Shown here: piece after piece, positions 34,363 through 43,238 of the stretch
How positions within the stretch are numbered: the stretch's first letter is position 1
Layout: every line of letters begins with the position of its first letter
Assembly (NCBI GenBank): GCA_947454705.1
Contig: CANGKZ010000020.1
Coordinates: 26,157 to 90,156, forward strand
From: Verrucomicrobiota bacterium
GTDB taxonomy: Bacteria > Verrucomicrobiota > Verrucomicrobiia > Limisphaerales > UBA9464
DNA length: 64,000 nt
Direction of reading: 5' to 3'
The notes under the pieces: generated by a model
The model's database searches: none
Told to the model about the DNA's origin: nothing
Seen by the model: the letters and a program-made list of their open reading frames with translations, nothing else
Position numbers and translations under genes: made by a program

Positions 34363-34878
34363 TCAGTCCTTGGCCCAGAAGTCTGCCACGAACACGTCGG
34401 CCAACAGCGGCTTCACGAGCTTGCCGAATTCCTGATGGTCGGGATGGGTGAGATACACGTTGCGGTCATCCTCGGAATTGAAGCTCAGGATCCACACGTG
34501 GGTGCAGCCCTTGTTCAGGCCCTCGGGGCTGTTGTTCATGCCCCAGACGAGCTTCTGAACCTGCGGGATCTTGGTCTTCAGCGCGCGGAAGGCTTCCTCC
34601 ACCTTGCGGATGTCTTCCTTGCGGGCGTCTTCCTTGAACTTGAACGCCACCACGTGATTCAGCTTGGCGGCCTTGGACTTCTTGGCAGCAGCGCCCTTGT
34701 CCTTCTCTTTGTCCTTGGCCTTGGACTTGTCTTCTTTCTTGGATTTATCGGCCTTTTTCTCGGCCTTGGCGGGCTTGACCGCGGCAGGAGCCGGATCGGC
34801 GGGAGTGGTTTGGGCAGTCACAAGTTGGAGGGTGAGTGCGGCAGCGAGGCTGCCAAGAATCAGCTGGAGAGATTTCAT
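34363..34878 (-). CDS. secreted Dabb (stress-responsive A/B barrel) domain protein with Lys-rich linker
   Basis: The ATG at 34878 gives 171 residues with a signal peptide (MKSLQLILGSLAAALTLQL, cleavage near VTAQ). Residues about 25-65 are a highly charged low-complexity stretch made almost only of K, A, E, D and S. The Dabb domain follows (about 70-171), with LNHVVAFKFKEDARKEDIRKV and CTHVWILSFNSEDDRNVYL then HPDHQEF. Dabb dimers are small ferredoxin-like barrels of mostly unknown substrate; secreted forms are common in Verrucomicrobia and Planctomycetes. The Lys-rich part may bind anionic surfaces or polymers. Confidence 0.8.
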   Translation of the reverse strand: MKSLQLILGSLAAALTLQLVTAQTTPADPAPAAVKPAKAEKKADKSKKEDKSKAKDKEKDKGAAAKKSKAAKLNHVVAFKFKEDARKEDIRKVEEAFRALKTKIPQVQKLVWGMNNSPEGLNKGCTHVWILSFNSEDDRNVYLTHPDHQEFGKLVKPLLADVFVADFWAKD

Positions 34879-34969
34879 TTCGATCAAATTCGGTGCGCGA
34901 AACCCTAGACCCCGCCCCACCCGGGACGCAAGACGCCGCCGCAAATGGACATGACCCGGCGCGGGATCC

Positions 34970-35935
34970 ATGACAGATTTCCCAACCGAAACCATGAGCG
35001 CCGGCGCCCCGCATCGAATCGTCTCCCTGCTCCCGGCCGCCACCGAAATGGTCGTCGCCCTTGGAGCCGTCGATCAACTCGTCGGCCGCAGCCACGCCTG
35101 CGACCACCCGTGGGCCGTCCGCCCGCTCCCCGCCGTCACCCGGCCCAAAGTCCCGGTCGATGCCCCCTCCCTCGATCTCCACGAGTCCGTGGTGAAGCTC
35201 AGTCGTGAGAGCCAATCGCTGTTCGAACTCGACGTCCCGCGTCTGCGCGAACTCGCGCCCACGGTGATTCTCGCCCAGGACCAGTGCGCCGTCTGCGCGG
35301 TCACACCGAAAGATCTGGAAGCCGCGCTGGCCGATTGGCCCGGACGCAAACCCGAGATCGTCCGCCTCAGCCCCACCCGCCTGGTGGATCTTTGGGCCGA
35401 CCTGCAACGCATCGCGGGCGTGCTGGGACTGGCCGATGCCGGTCGCGCCGCCATCGCTCCGCTCAAGGCCCGCGTGGTGGCCGTCATCGAACGCACCGCA
35501 CTGCTCCAGAAACGCCCGTCGGTGGCCTGCCTCGAATGGCTCGATCCCCTGATGGGCGCGGGAAACTGGATTCCAGAATTGGTCCACATCGCCGGGGGCC
35601 ATCCGTTGTTCGGCGAGCCCGGGGTGCATTCCGACTGGATCACCTGGGAGAATCTTCTGCTGCAGGATCCGCAGGTGCTGGTGTCGATTCCGTGCGGATT
35701 CGACCTCGACCGGGTTCGACAGGAGACCCGACGTCTGGCATCGCGGCCCGACTGGACCAAACTCCGCGCTGCACGCACCGGAAAAGTCTTCCTCGCCGAC
35801 GCCAGCGCCTACTTCAACCGGCCCGGTCCGCGGCTGGTGGACTCCCTCGAACTGCTCGCCGAGATGCTGCATCCGGACCTCTTCGCCCCCGCCCGCTACA
35901 AGGGCGAGGCTTGGGAACCCTTCGTCGCCAGCTGA
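34970..35935 (+). CDS. BtuF-like periplasmic-binding-fold protein without signal peptide
   Basis: The 321-residue protein has the helical-backbone (cluster A-II) binding-protein fold: HRIVSLLPAATEMVVALGAVDQ at the N-terminus, VGRSHACDHP, a middle region LRELAPTVILAQDQCAVC, and a C-terminal half with AARTGKVFLADASAYFNRPG. It resembles cobalamin/iron-siderophore binding proteins (BtuF, YvrC types). No signal peptide or lipobox is present from either ATG (34970 or 34994), and no permease, ATPase or cobalamin riboswitch is nearby. A cytoplasmic ligand-binding or enzymatic role is therefore more likely than uptake. Confidence 0.75.
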   Translation: MTDFPTETMSAGAPHRIVSLLPAATEMVVALGAVDQLVGRSHACDHPWAVRPLPAVTRPKVPVDAPSLDLHESVVKLSRESQSLFELDVPRLRELAPTVILAQDQCAVCAVTPKDLEAALADWPGRKPEIVRLSPTRLVDLWADLQRIAGVLGLADAGRAAIAPLKARVVAVIERTALLQKRPSVACLEWLDPLMGAGNWIPELVHIAGGHPLFGEPGVHSDWITWENLLLQDPQVLVSIPCGFDLDRVRQETRRLASRPDWTKLRAARTGKVFLADASAYFNRPGPRLVDSLELLAEMLHPDLFAPARYKGEAWEPFVAS

Positions 35936-35945
35936 CCCCGCATCG

Positions 35946-37205
35946 CTATTTGGCCGCAGGCGCCGGAGCCAGTGCGCCGGGGACGTGATCGAAATCGAAA
36001 TCCGCAATCGCCTGGGCGGCCAGCGTTCCCACCTGACGACGCAGCGGGATCACGTTGCCGTCCTCCGTGGGATGATTCCGGTTCGACAGCAGGATCACGA
36101 ACGACTGCGAGAAGGGATCGATCCACACCGACGTGCCCGTCCAGCCGCTGTGCCCGTAGCTTCCAAGGGGAAACCGCGACCCGCGCGGACCGGCATACGG
36201 CGAATCGATGTCCCAGCCCCATCCGCGATGCGGAAGTCCCTCGGGGGAATGGACCGAGGTCATGGCCTTGACCGTTTCGGGGCGGAACACGCGCCGTCCC
36301 TCCAGTTCGCCGCCGTTGAGCATCATCCGGCAAAACCGGGCCAGATCCGAGGCCGTGATGAACAACCCCGCATGACCGGACACACCTCCCATTCGACGTG
36401 AAGTGGGATCATGCACCACGCCCCGGAGCACTCCGGTTTTCAGGCGTTCGGTCGGGGCCACGCGGGCCAGATCCCGATCCGTCCCCGGCAGCACCGAGCC
36501 CGGCGCCATGGGACGGAACCCGGTGTCCTTCATTCCCAGCGGCCCGTAGAATTCCTCGGCGCAGAAGCGGTCGAGCGTTCGATGACTGACCCGGTGCACC
36601 AGTTCCCCGAGCAGGATGAAATTGATGTCGCTGTACCGGAATCGGCTTCCGATCGGATCCATCAACGGCTCGCGACATGCCCGGGCAATGGCTTCGTCCG
36701 GTCCTTTCCACGCATCCGACCGCGTCAGCCCGGGCGGAAGTCCGGAAGTGTGGGTAAGCAGATGCCCGACGGTGATGCTTTCGCGTCCGCCCCCGGTGAA
36801 TTCGGGAATGTAGATGCCCACCGGTTTCGACAGGTCCACCTGCCCCCGTTCCACCAGCTTCATCACCGCAGGCGCCGTGGCCAGCACCTTGGTCAGGGAG
36901 GCTGCATCAAAAATGGTATCCATGGTCATGGTCTCGAGGGCTGGCTCGACCGAGCGGTTGCCGACCGATGCCATGTGGACCGATCCGCGGTGTTCGAGCC
37001 AGAGGACCAATCCCGGGGCCTGGTTGCTGGAGACGGCGGTGCTCAGGGCGGCGTCGAGTTCGCGGAGGCGGTCCTGGTGCCAGACCGTTTTGGCGGCCGG
37101 CGGCGGCTCCGGGGTTCGGCACGACGACGAGAGGAGGATGCCGATCAGGGGGAGGAGCTTGAGGAAGCCAAAGCGGAAGCGGGAGACACTCCGGGGTGAA
37201 GCCAT
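35946..37205 (-). CDS. serine hydrolase, class C beta-lactamase family lipoprotein
   Basis: The preferred ATG at 37205 gives 419 residues with a lipoprotein-type signal (FLKLLPLIGILLSSSC); an ATG at 37235 would add ten. The beta-lactamase/DD-peptidase fold shows SxxK as SLTK (in DTIFDAASLTKVLATAP), the second motif Y-S-D in FRYSDINFILLGE, and the third motif in YGHSGWTGTS, where HSG stands for KTG. It is probably an envelope-anchored esterase, peptidase or beta-lactamase-like hydrolase; antibiotic resistance cannot be claimed from this. It ends ten bases from the convergent BtuF-like gene. Confidence 0.88.
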   Translation of the reverse strand: MASPRSVSRFRFGFLKLLPLIGILLSSSCRTPEPPPAAKTVWHQDRLRELDAALSTAVSSNQAPGLVLWLEHRGSVHMASVGNRSVEPALETMTMDTIFDAASLTKVLATAPAVMKLVERGQVDLSKPVGIYIPEFTGGGRESITVGHLLTHTSGLPPGLTRSDAWKGPDEAIARACREPLMDPIGSRFRYSDINFILLGELVHRVSHRTLDRFCAEEFYGPLGMKDTGFRPMAPGSVLPGTDRDLARVAPTERLKTGVLRGVVHDPTSRRMGGVSGHAGLFITASDLARFCRMMLNGGELEGRRVFRPETVKAMTSVHSPEGLPHRGWGWDIDSPYAGPRGSRFPLGSYGHSGWTGTSVWIDPFSQSFVILLSNRNHPTEDGNVIPLRRQVGTLAAQAIADFDFDHVPGALAPAPAAK

Positions 37206-37366
37206 GGGGCGGATGTTGCGTCGAACCGCACTCATTCGGCAATCCGGCGATGTTCAAGGGCGTGAAGATTCGTTCATTTCTGTGCGCGAAAACGCAGAAC
37301 GAAGGCGTTCAAACTCATGGACGTTCCCGGGTTCCGGATTAGACTGCCCAGCACCTGCATTCTCCT
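37206..37366. promoter_or_regulatory. divergent region upstream of the giant ThuA protein
   Basis: The 161 bases between divergent starts contain an imperfect hairpin whose outer arms are TTCGTTC (37269-37275) and GAACGAA (37297-37303). No convincing promoter hexamers were found. Confidence 0.3.
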
Positions 37367-40300
37367 ATGAGCCATTGCCTGCGTCGCCTCTTCGTCGCGT
37401 GCCTGACCACGCTATTTCTCGCCCTGCCCTCCACTGGATGGGCCGCCCCGCTCCGGGTGTTCATCCGGGCCGGCGTCAAAACCCACGGTCCGAACCAGCA
37501 CGATCATCCGCGCTTCCTCGGCGAATACACCAAGCTCCTCGGCGAGCGCGGCATGCAGGTGGACGGCGCGATGCAGTTCCCCACCGCGGCCCAGTTGGAG
37601 AGGACCGACGTGGTGGTGGTGTTTGCCGCCGACGGCATGAAGATCACCGGCGACGACCGCACCCATTTTGAAACCTTCCTCCGCCGCGGCGGCGGATTGG
37701 TGGTGATCCACGACGGCGTCGTGGCGGGCGACGAACACGCCTGGGCCAAGAAGGTCCAGGGCGGTTCGTGGCGCTGGGACGGCAAGGAGAAGACCACCTG
37801 GCACGAGGGCGAAGTCGGCATGTACTTCGTCGACACCGAACACCCGATCACCAAGGGCATTTCCAACTTCGACTGGAAGGACGAGGTGTACAACCACATG
37901 GACATGTCCACCAACGTGCACGTGCTCGCGACGAGCTTTGTGGACGTGTTCAACATCTGGCCGCAGCTCTGGACCTACGAGCAGACCTGGGAGGGCGGCA
38001 CCGCCCCGTATCGCGCCTTCGTGAGCCTCCCCGGCCACGAGTATGCCTCGTTCCAAACCCCGCACTACCGCGCGATCCTGCTTCGCGGCATCGCCTGGGC
38101 CGGCAAGCGCGAGAACGCCGATGAATTCTGCAACGCGCAGGAACTCGCCTCGTTGAAGTATCCGGAAGGCGGACCGATCCCCGCGGAAAAAGCGGCCAAG
38201 CAATTCAACCTGCATCCCGAGTTCAACGTCACCCTCGCGGCGGATGAAAAGGTGGCGGAGAAGATCATGTCGCTCGACTGGGACACCAAGGGCCGCCTCT
38301 GGGTGGTCGAGACGCCGGAGTACCCGGGCGGTCGCGACGTGAACAAGAACGACTTCAAGGCCTACTGGAACCGCACCCAGAATCCCGCGCAGTTCCCGGT
38401 CGGCGGCAAGGAAGCACGCAAGCCGAAGGATCGCATTTCGATCCTCACCGACACCGACGGCGACGGCGTGATGGACCACAAGGAAGTATTCGCCGACGGA
38501 CTCGAACTGCCCACGTCGCTCGTGTTCTACAAGGACGGCGTGATCGTTTCCCAGGCTCCCGACATTCTCTGGATCCGCGACACCAACGGCGACGGCAAGG
38601 CCGACAAGATCGAGACCCTCTACACTGGATGGGGAACCTTCGACACGCACGCCGTGGTCAACAACCTGCGCTGGGGCCCGGATGGCTACGTGTACGGCAC
38701 CGTGGGCTACACCCGCGGCAAGATGAAATCGGGCGACGGATCCCGCGACTTCGGTGACATCGCCGCGGGCGTGTTCCGGTTCCGTCCGGATGGATCCTTT
38801 TTGGAACAGGTCGCCGCCGGCGGCTGCAACACCTGGGGATGCGAAGTCGCACCGGACGGTGAAATCGTCTTCACCACCGCCACCTGCGGCGAGCCGATCT
38901 GCCACGTGGTGCTTCCCGAAAAATTCCTCGCCCGCGGCAGCGTGGGTGGACATCGCGCCTACCTGAACGTCATCGAGGAAAACAAGATCTACCCGCCGTT
39001 CAAGGAGACCCGTCAGCCCTACGTGCAGATCGACTGGGTCGGAGCCTGGACCGCTGCGGCCGGTGCGACGATCTACGACGGCGGCGCCTGGCCCGCGAAG
39101 TGGGCTCCGGAGGATCGCTACTCGTTCTTCATGAGCGAGGCCACCATGCACTTGTTCCACCATGAGTTCCTCGACCCGAAAGGCGTGACCCTGCAGGGAC
39201 GCAAGGAAGAGGGACGCAAGGAGACCGAGTTCTTCAGCAGCACCGATTACTGGTTCCGCCCGATCCACAGCCGCGTCGGCCCTGATGGCGCGCTTTACGT
39301 CGTGGACTTCTACAACCAGATCGCCGTCCACAACGACACCCGCGGTCCCGCCCACGGCGCACGCAACGCGGCGACCCGTCCGGACCGTGATCATCACTTC
39401 ACCCGCCTCTGGCGCATCCAGCACAAGGAAGCCAAGCCGCTGCCCGCGTGGAAACTCGACGCCTCGGATTCCGCCTCCCTGCTCAAGGGATTGGAACATC
39501 CCAACGGCTGGGTGCGCGGCACCGCGAACCGCCTGCTAAATGAGACCCGTCCCGAGGGAATCGTTCCGGCCCTGACCACGATGCTCAAGTCGAGCCCCAG
39601 CCGGTACGGCCGCATCCAGGCGCTCTACACCCTCGACAACCTGCGCCAGATCAATCCGGAGATCATCCTCACCGCGATGGCCGACGCCGACCCCGCCGTC
39701 CGCAAGAACGGCGCGCGCCTCGTTGCCGAGCGTCGCGTTCTGGTGAACCGCCAGGTCGAGGAACGCGTTCGCCAGCTCGCCACCGACACCAATGAGCGCG
39801 TGCAGATCCAGGCGCTCATGGCCATGGGCAGCGAAGCCTCCACGGCAAACAATGCCGAGATCCTCACCGATCTCTGGCCTTCGCTGAAGAACCAGTGGAA
39901 GGAATCCGCCGCCGTCGGTGCCGCCTCGCCGAATCCGGTGGCCGTGCTCTCCCAGGCGCTCCGTGCCAAGGATCCCGCCTTCCTCGCCGGATACGTCCCG
40001 CACCTCGCCCGCCTGGTGGCTGCGAATCCCTCGCGCGCCATCCACCGGGAGTTGATGCAGGCCCTCGCCGACGGCCCGGCCGCTGCGGACGGACTCAAGC
40101 AGGTCGCCCTCGACGCCTACACCGCCGCCTACAAAAACGAGCGCAATCCGACCTGGAATGACCAGCTCGCCAAGCCCATTGCCACGCTGCTCGGCAATCC
40201 GCGGACTGCAGCCTCGGTGCTTCCGCTGGTTGCGCGTTGGGACACCAACAACACGCTGGCCGGCGCAGTGAAGCCCGCCGTCGAACGCGCCGAAGCCAAA

Positions 40301-42478
40301 CTTCAGGACGCCTCCGAGAGCGACGCCGTGCGCGGACAAATCGCAGCCAACCTCATCGGCGTTCGCAAGCTCGACCCGAGCATCGTCCCCGCCGTCGCCT
40401 CGCTGCTCAAACCCGGTTCCAGCCCCGCGCTGCAGCTGCGCGTCATCGAAGCCCTCGGCTCCGCGCCCGACGCCGCCGTCGCCATCGTCGCCGCGTTCCC
40501 CGGCCTTCCTTCCGATCTCGTGGAACCCGCCTTCGGCCAGATCATCAAGCGCACCGACGCCTCCGCCGCATTCCTCGATTCCATCGCAGCGAAGAAGATC
40601 GACATCCTCCAACTCGGACCCGCACGCCAGCACCGCCTGCGCACGCATCCCGATTCCGCAGTGGCCAAGCGCGCCAACGCAGTCATCGATGAACTCAAGG
40701 GCCCCGAAGCCAAGGAAAAGGATGCCCTCATCGCCAAGCTCAGCGTGGAAGTGGTGAAGCCCGGCAACGTGGAAAACGGCCACAAGCTCTTCACCGCGAA
40801 CTGCGCCGGCTGCCATCAGTTCAAGGCCGAGGGACGCAACCTCGCCCCGAACCTCACCGGCATGGGCGCCCACGGCCCGGCCGACCTGCTGGTCCACATC
40901 GTGGATCCCAACCGCCTCGTGGAACCGAACTTCGTTTCCACCACCATTGAAACGAAGGACGACCAATCCTACGACGGCGTGATTGACCGCGAAAACGCCA
41001 AGGAAGTCGTCCTGCGCAACGCCACCGGCGACTTCACCATCCCGACCTCGAACATCAAGTCGCGCACCAGCTCGGGCCGGTCGCTGATGCCCGAAGGCTT
41101 TGATCAACTCGGTGCCGAAGGGCTGCGCGATTTGCTCGCGTACATTTGCGCCGATGAAAACCGCTTCCGCATGCTCGACCTGACCGGTGCCTTCACCGCC
41201 AACAGCAGCCGCGGACTCTACATCACTCCGGAGAACCCGGACGACAGCATCATCTTCCGCAGCTACGGGCTGAAGAAGGTCGAAGACATTCCCTTCGATG
41301 TGGTGAGCCCGTTGAAGGCGGTCGCCAACGTGGTCGTGCTCCGCGGCGGCGCGCCCAATTCCTGGTCCCGCAAGAGCCTTCCGCAAAAGGTCGAGGCCAA
41401 GGTCGGCGTCGCGGCCAGCCGCTTCCACATCCTCGGCGGCGTTGCCGGCTGGGGATTCCCCGCGGTGGGTGACGAGAAGCTCCCGGTGCTGAAGCTCACG
41501 GCGCATTTCGCCGGTGGCGCCACCCAGGAAATCGTGTTCCGCAACGGACAGGAGATCGCCGATTACCGCGGCAATCCTGACGTCCCCGGATCCAAGGCCC
41601 TTCCCCAGTTCACGCGCGGCCCCGGCCAGATCCGCTGGCACACCGCGGAACTCAAGCCCGGCGGCGTGGTGGAATCCATCACCCTCGAGAGCTATGACAA
41701 CGACGTGGCTCCGACGCTCTTCGCGATCACCGCGGAGATCGGCGGCGCTCCCCGTCCCAACACCTCCGCCGCCCCGGCCCCGGCCGTGAAACCCGAGCTG
41801 AAGTGGAACGCCGGCCTCCGCGTGCTCCTCATCGGCGGCGGCGCGTCGCACGATTACAACCGCTGGTTCAACCTCGCCGACGTCGCGATGCTCAACGCCT
41901 CCGGCAAGATCTCGGCGAACTACCTCGAACCCCAGGACGTCTCGGTGGCCTCGGTGAAGGCGGCCGACGTGCTGGTCATCAGCGCCAACAAGGCATTCCC
42001 CGATGCGGACGTTCGCGAGCAGATCTTTGCCCACGTCTCCGCCGGCAAGGGACTCGTCCTCCTCCACCCCGGCCTGTGGTACAACTGGCCCAACTGGGCA
42101 GCGTTCAACAAGGAACTAGCCGGCGGCGGTTCCCGCGGTCATGACCGTTACGGTGCCTTCGACGTGACCGTGACCGCCCCTGAACACCCCATCCTCAAGG
42201 GAGTGGATGCCAAGTTCTCGCTCAGCGATGAACTCTACTACTTCGAGCCCGATGCCTCGGGCACTGCAATCGACGTCCTCGCGACCGCGCATTCGGAGTC
42301 GAAGAACAAAACGTTCCCGCAGGTCTTCGTGGTGAAGCACCCGAAGACGCGCATCGCGGGCATCACCCTCGGCCACGACGGTGTGGCCCACAGCCTCGAC
42401 GCGTACCAGAAGATCCTGCGCAACTCGATCTACTGGAGCTCGAAGAACGAGTCGTGGATCAAGGCCAACGCGAAGTAA
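37367..42478 (+). CDS. secreted multidomain protein: ThuA, PVC-type propeller, HEAT repeats, cytochrome c, second ThuA
   Basis: This 1703-residue protein starts with a signal peptide (cleaved near GWAAP). In order I read: a ThuA-like domain at about 28-245 (GGLVVIHDG, HPITKGIS, PLPGHEYAS-type end); a PVC-type dehydrogenase/NHL propeller at about 280-680 with two calcium-loop-like motifs (DTDGDGVMD and DTNGDGKAD); alpha-helical HEAT-like repeats at about 690-1110; a cytochrome c domain with CAGCH at 1146-1150 and a likely Met ligand in SLMPEG; a beta-sandwich at about 1260-1460; and a second ThuA-like domain from about 1478 to the end (HPILKGVDAKFSLSDELYYF). Such proteins are typical of Verrucomicrobia and Planctomycetes and are thought to oxidise sugars or alcohols in the periplasm, passing electrons to the heme. 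Confidence 0.9.
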   Translation: MSHCLRRLFVACLTTLFLALPSTGWAAPLRVFIRAGVKTHGPNQHDHPRFLGEYTKLLGERGMQVDGAMQFPTAAQLERTDVVVVFAADGMKITGDDRTHFETFLRRGGGLVVIHDGVVAGDEHAWAKKVQGGSWRWDGKEKTTWHEGEVGMYFVDTEHPITKGISNFDWKDEVYNHMDMSTNVHVLATSFVDVFNIWPQLWTYEQTWEGGTAPYRAFVSLPGHEYASFQTPHYRAILLRGIAWAGKRENADEFCNAQELASLKYPEGGPIPAEKAAKQFNLHPEFNVTLAADEKVAEKIMSLDWDTKGRLWVVETPEYPGGRDVNKNDFKAYWNRTQNPAQFPVGGKEARKPKDRISILTDTDGDGVMDHKEVFADGLELPTSLVFYKDGVIVSQAPDILWIRDTNGDGKADKIETLYTGWGTFDTHAVVNNLRWGPDGYVYGTVGYTRGKMKSGDGSRDFGDIAAGVFRFRPDGSFLEQVAAGGCNTWGCEVAPDGEIVFTTATCGEPICHVVLPEKFLARGSVGGHRAYLNVIEENKIYPPFKETRQPYVQIDWVGAWTAAAGATIYDGGAWPAKWAPEDRYSFFMSEATMHLFHHEFLDPKGVTLQGRKEEGRKETEFFSSTDYWFRPIHSRVGPDGALYVVDFYNQIAVHNDTRGPAHGARNAATRPDRDHHFTRLWRIQHKEAKPLPAWKLDASDSASLLKGLEHPNGWVRGTANRLLNETRPEGIVPALTTMLKSSPSRYGRIQALYTLDNLRQINPEIILTAMADADPAVRKNGARLVAERRVLVNRQVEERVRQLATDTNERVQIQALMAMGSEASTANNAEILTDLWPSLKNQWKESAAVGAASPNPVAVLSQALRAKDPAFLAGYVPHLARLVAANPSRAIHRELMQALADGPAAADGLKQVALDAYTAAYKNERNPTWNDQLAKPIATLLGNPRTAASVLPLVARWDTNNTLAGAVKPAVERAEAKLQDASESDAVRGQIAANLIGVRKLDPSIVPAVASLLKPGSSPALQLRVIEALGSAPDAAVAIVAAFPGLPSDLVEPAFGQIIKRTDASAAFLDSIAAKKIDILQLGPARQHRLRTHPDSAVAKRANAVIDELKGPEAKEKDALIAKLSVEVVKPGNVENGHKLFTANCAGCHQFKAEGRNLAPNLTGMGAHGPADLLVHIVDPNRLVEPNFVSTTIETKDDQSYDGVIDRENAKEVVLRNATGDFTIPTSNIKSRTSSGRSLMPEGFDQLGAEGLRDLLAYICADENRFRMLDLTGAFTANSSRGLYITPENPDDSIIFRSYGLKKVEDIPFDVVSPLKAVANVVVLRGGAPNSWSRKSLPQKVEAKVGVAASRFHILGGVAGWGFPAVGDEKLPVLKLTAHFAGGATQEIVFRNGQEIADYRGNPDVPGSKALPQFTRGPGQIRWHTAELKPGGVVESITLESYDNDVAPTLFAITAEIGGAPRPNTSAAPAPAVKPELKWNAGLRVLLIGGGASHDYNRWFNLADVAMLNASGKISANYLEPQDVSVASVKAADVLVISANKAFPDADVREQIFAHVSAGKGLVLLHPGLWYNWPNWAAFNKELAGGGSRGHDRYGAFDVTVTAPEHPILKGVDAKFSLSDELYYFEPDASGTAIDVLATAHSESKNKTFPQVFVVKHPKTRIAGITLGHDGVAHSLDAYQKILRNSIYWSSKNESWIKANAK

Positions 42479-42511
42479 TCGACTGAACTGAACCGCATTG
42501 CACCGAACGGA

Positions 42512-42557
42512 GCGGGACGCAGCGTATCAATCTTGATTCGATACCGCTGCGTCCCGC
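42512..42557. terminator. strong hairpin after the giant ThuA protein gene
   Basis: A perfect 13-bp GC-rich stem (GCGGGACGCAGCG at 42512-42524 with CGCTGCGTCCCGC at 42545-42557) is extended inwards by TATC/GATA. It lies 34 bases after the stop. There is no T run, so it may be a processing or stability element. Confidence 0.5.
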
Positions 42558-42603
42558 CGGTCGACGGGCCCGAGAACGCCGTCCCTCACTTTCTCCTTCT
42601 CCT

Positions 42604-43104
42604 GTGAGCTCCGAGATTTCCCCCGTCCTCCCGGCCACCCGCTCCTGCTACGTCTGTGGCACAGCCAATCCGCTGGGGCTGCACATCGGATTCCACATCG
42701 CAGGCACCGCGGCGGAGACGCGGTTCAGCTTCCGACCCGAATTCTCCGGCTTCCGCGACACCGTTCACGGCGGCGTGATTTCCACGGTGCTGGATGAGGT
42801 GATGGTCTGGGCCATCGGCATCGCCTCGGGGAAGTTTGTGTACTGCGGTGAATTGACCGTTCGGTTCCTCCGGCCAACCGCCACCCGGACCGAAGTGGTG
42901 GCGCGGGGCGAGGTCACCGAGAACAAGCGGGGACGTCTGTTCTTCGCCCGCGGTGAACTTCGCAACGCCGCCGGCGAACTGCTCGCCGAGGCAACCGGCA
43001 AATACCTGCCGGTTCCTGAATCGGTCACCGACGCCGTGCTCGAGGATTTCCAGGACGGCATTCCTCCGTTCTTCCAAAAGTTGTCGCAGCAGCCCTCAGC
43101 ATGA
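42604..43104 (+). CDS. PaaI-like hotdog-fold thioesterase
   Basis: This 166-residue cytoplasmic protein starts at a GTG (42604). The hotdog core FSGFRDTVHGGVISTVLDEVMVWAI carries the HGG-x-D pattern of PaaI-type acyl-CoA thioesterases, and FVYCGELTVRFLRPT is the long strand after the hotdog helix. An N-terminal CYVCGTANPLGLHIGF segment, with a CxxC pair, is common in this subfamily. It should hydrolyse an acyl-CoA, but the acyl group is unknown. It ends at a bidirectional terminator shared with the DUF481 gene. Confidence 0.82.
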   Translation: MSSEISPVLPATRSCYVCGTANPLGLHIGFHIAGTAAETRFSFRPEFSGFRDTVHGGVISTVLDEVMVWAIGIASGKFVYCGELTVRFLRPTATRTEVVARGEVTENKRGRLFFARGELRNAAGELLAEATGKYLPVPESVTDAVLEDFQDGIPPFFQKLSQQPSA

Positions 43105-43118
43105 GTTGCCAAGCGGGC

Positions 43119-43148
43119 CTTCTTCTCCGCGCCTCTGCGCCTCTGCGG
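43119..43148 (+). repeat. tandem octamer CGCCTCTG repeat
   Basis: CGCCTCTG occurs twice in tandem (43130-43137 and 43138-43145) and is followed by CGG, preceded by TTCTTCTCCG, just after the thioesterase stop. Its structure suggests a copy of a dispersed intergenic repeat. Confidence 0.5.
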
Positions 43149-43176
43149 TGAATCGAGTGCGATACCGGAAAACAAA

Positions 43177-43205
43177 AACGCCGCCCGCGCATTGCGGACG
43201 GCGTT
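43177..43205. terminator. bidirectional intrinsic terminator
   Basis: AACGCCGCCCGC (43177-43188) pairs with GCGGACGGCGTT (43194-43205), one mismatch, 5-base loop. A runs on the left and Ts on the right serve both the thioesterase and the convergent DUF481 gene. Confidence 0.75.
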
Positions 43206-43238
43206 TCGTTTGAGTTAAGGGGTCGTTTTCCGACCGGA

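Noticed and set aside
39536..42067. Long minus-strand open frame opposite the giant ThuA gene
   Set aside because: It is the antisense shadow of a gene with clear domains and shows no motif of its own.
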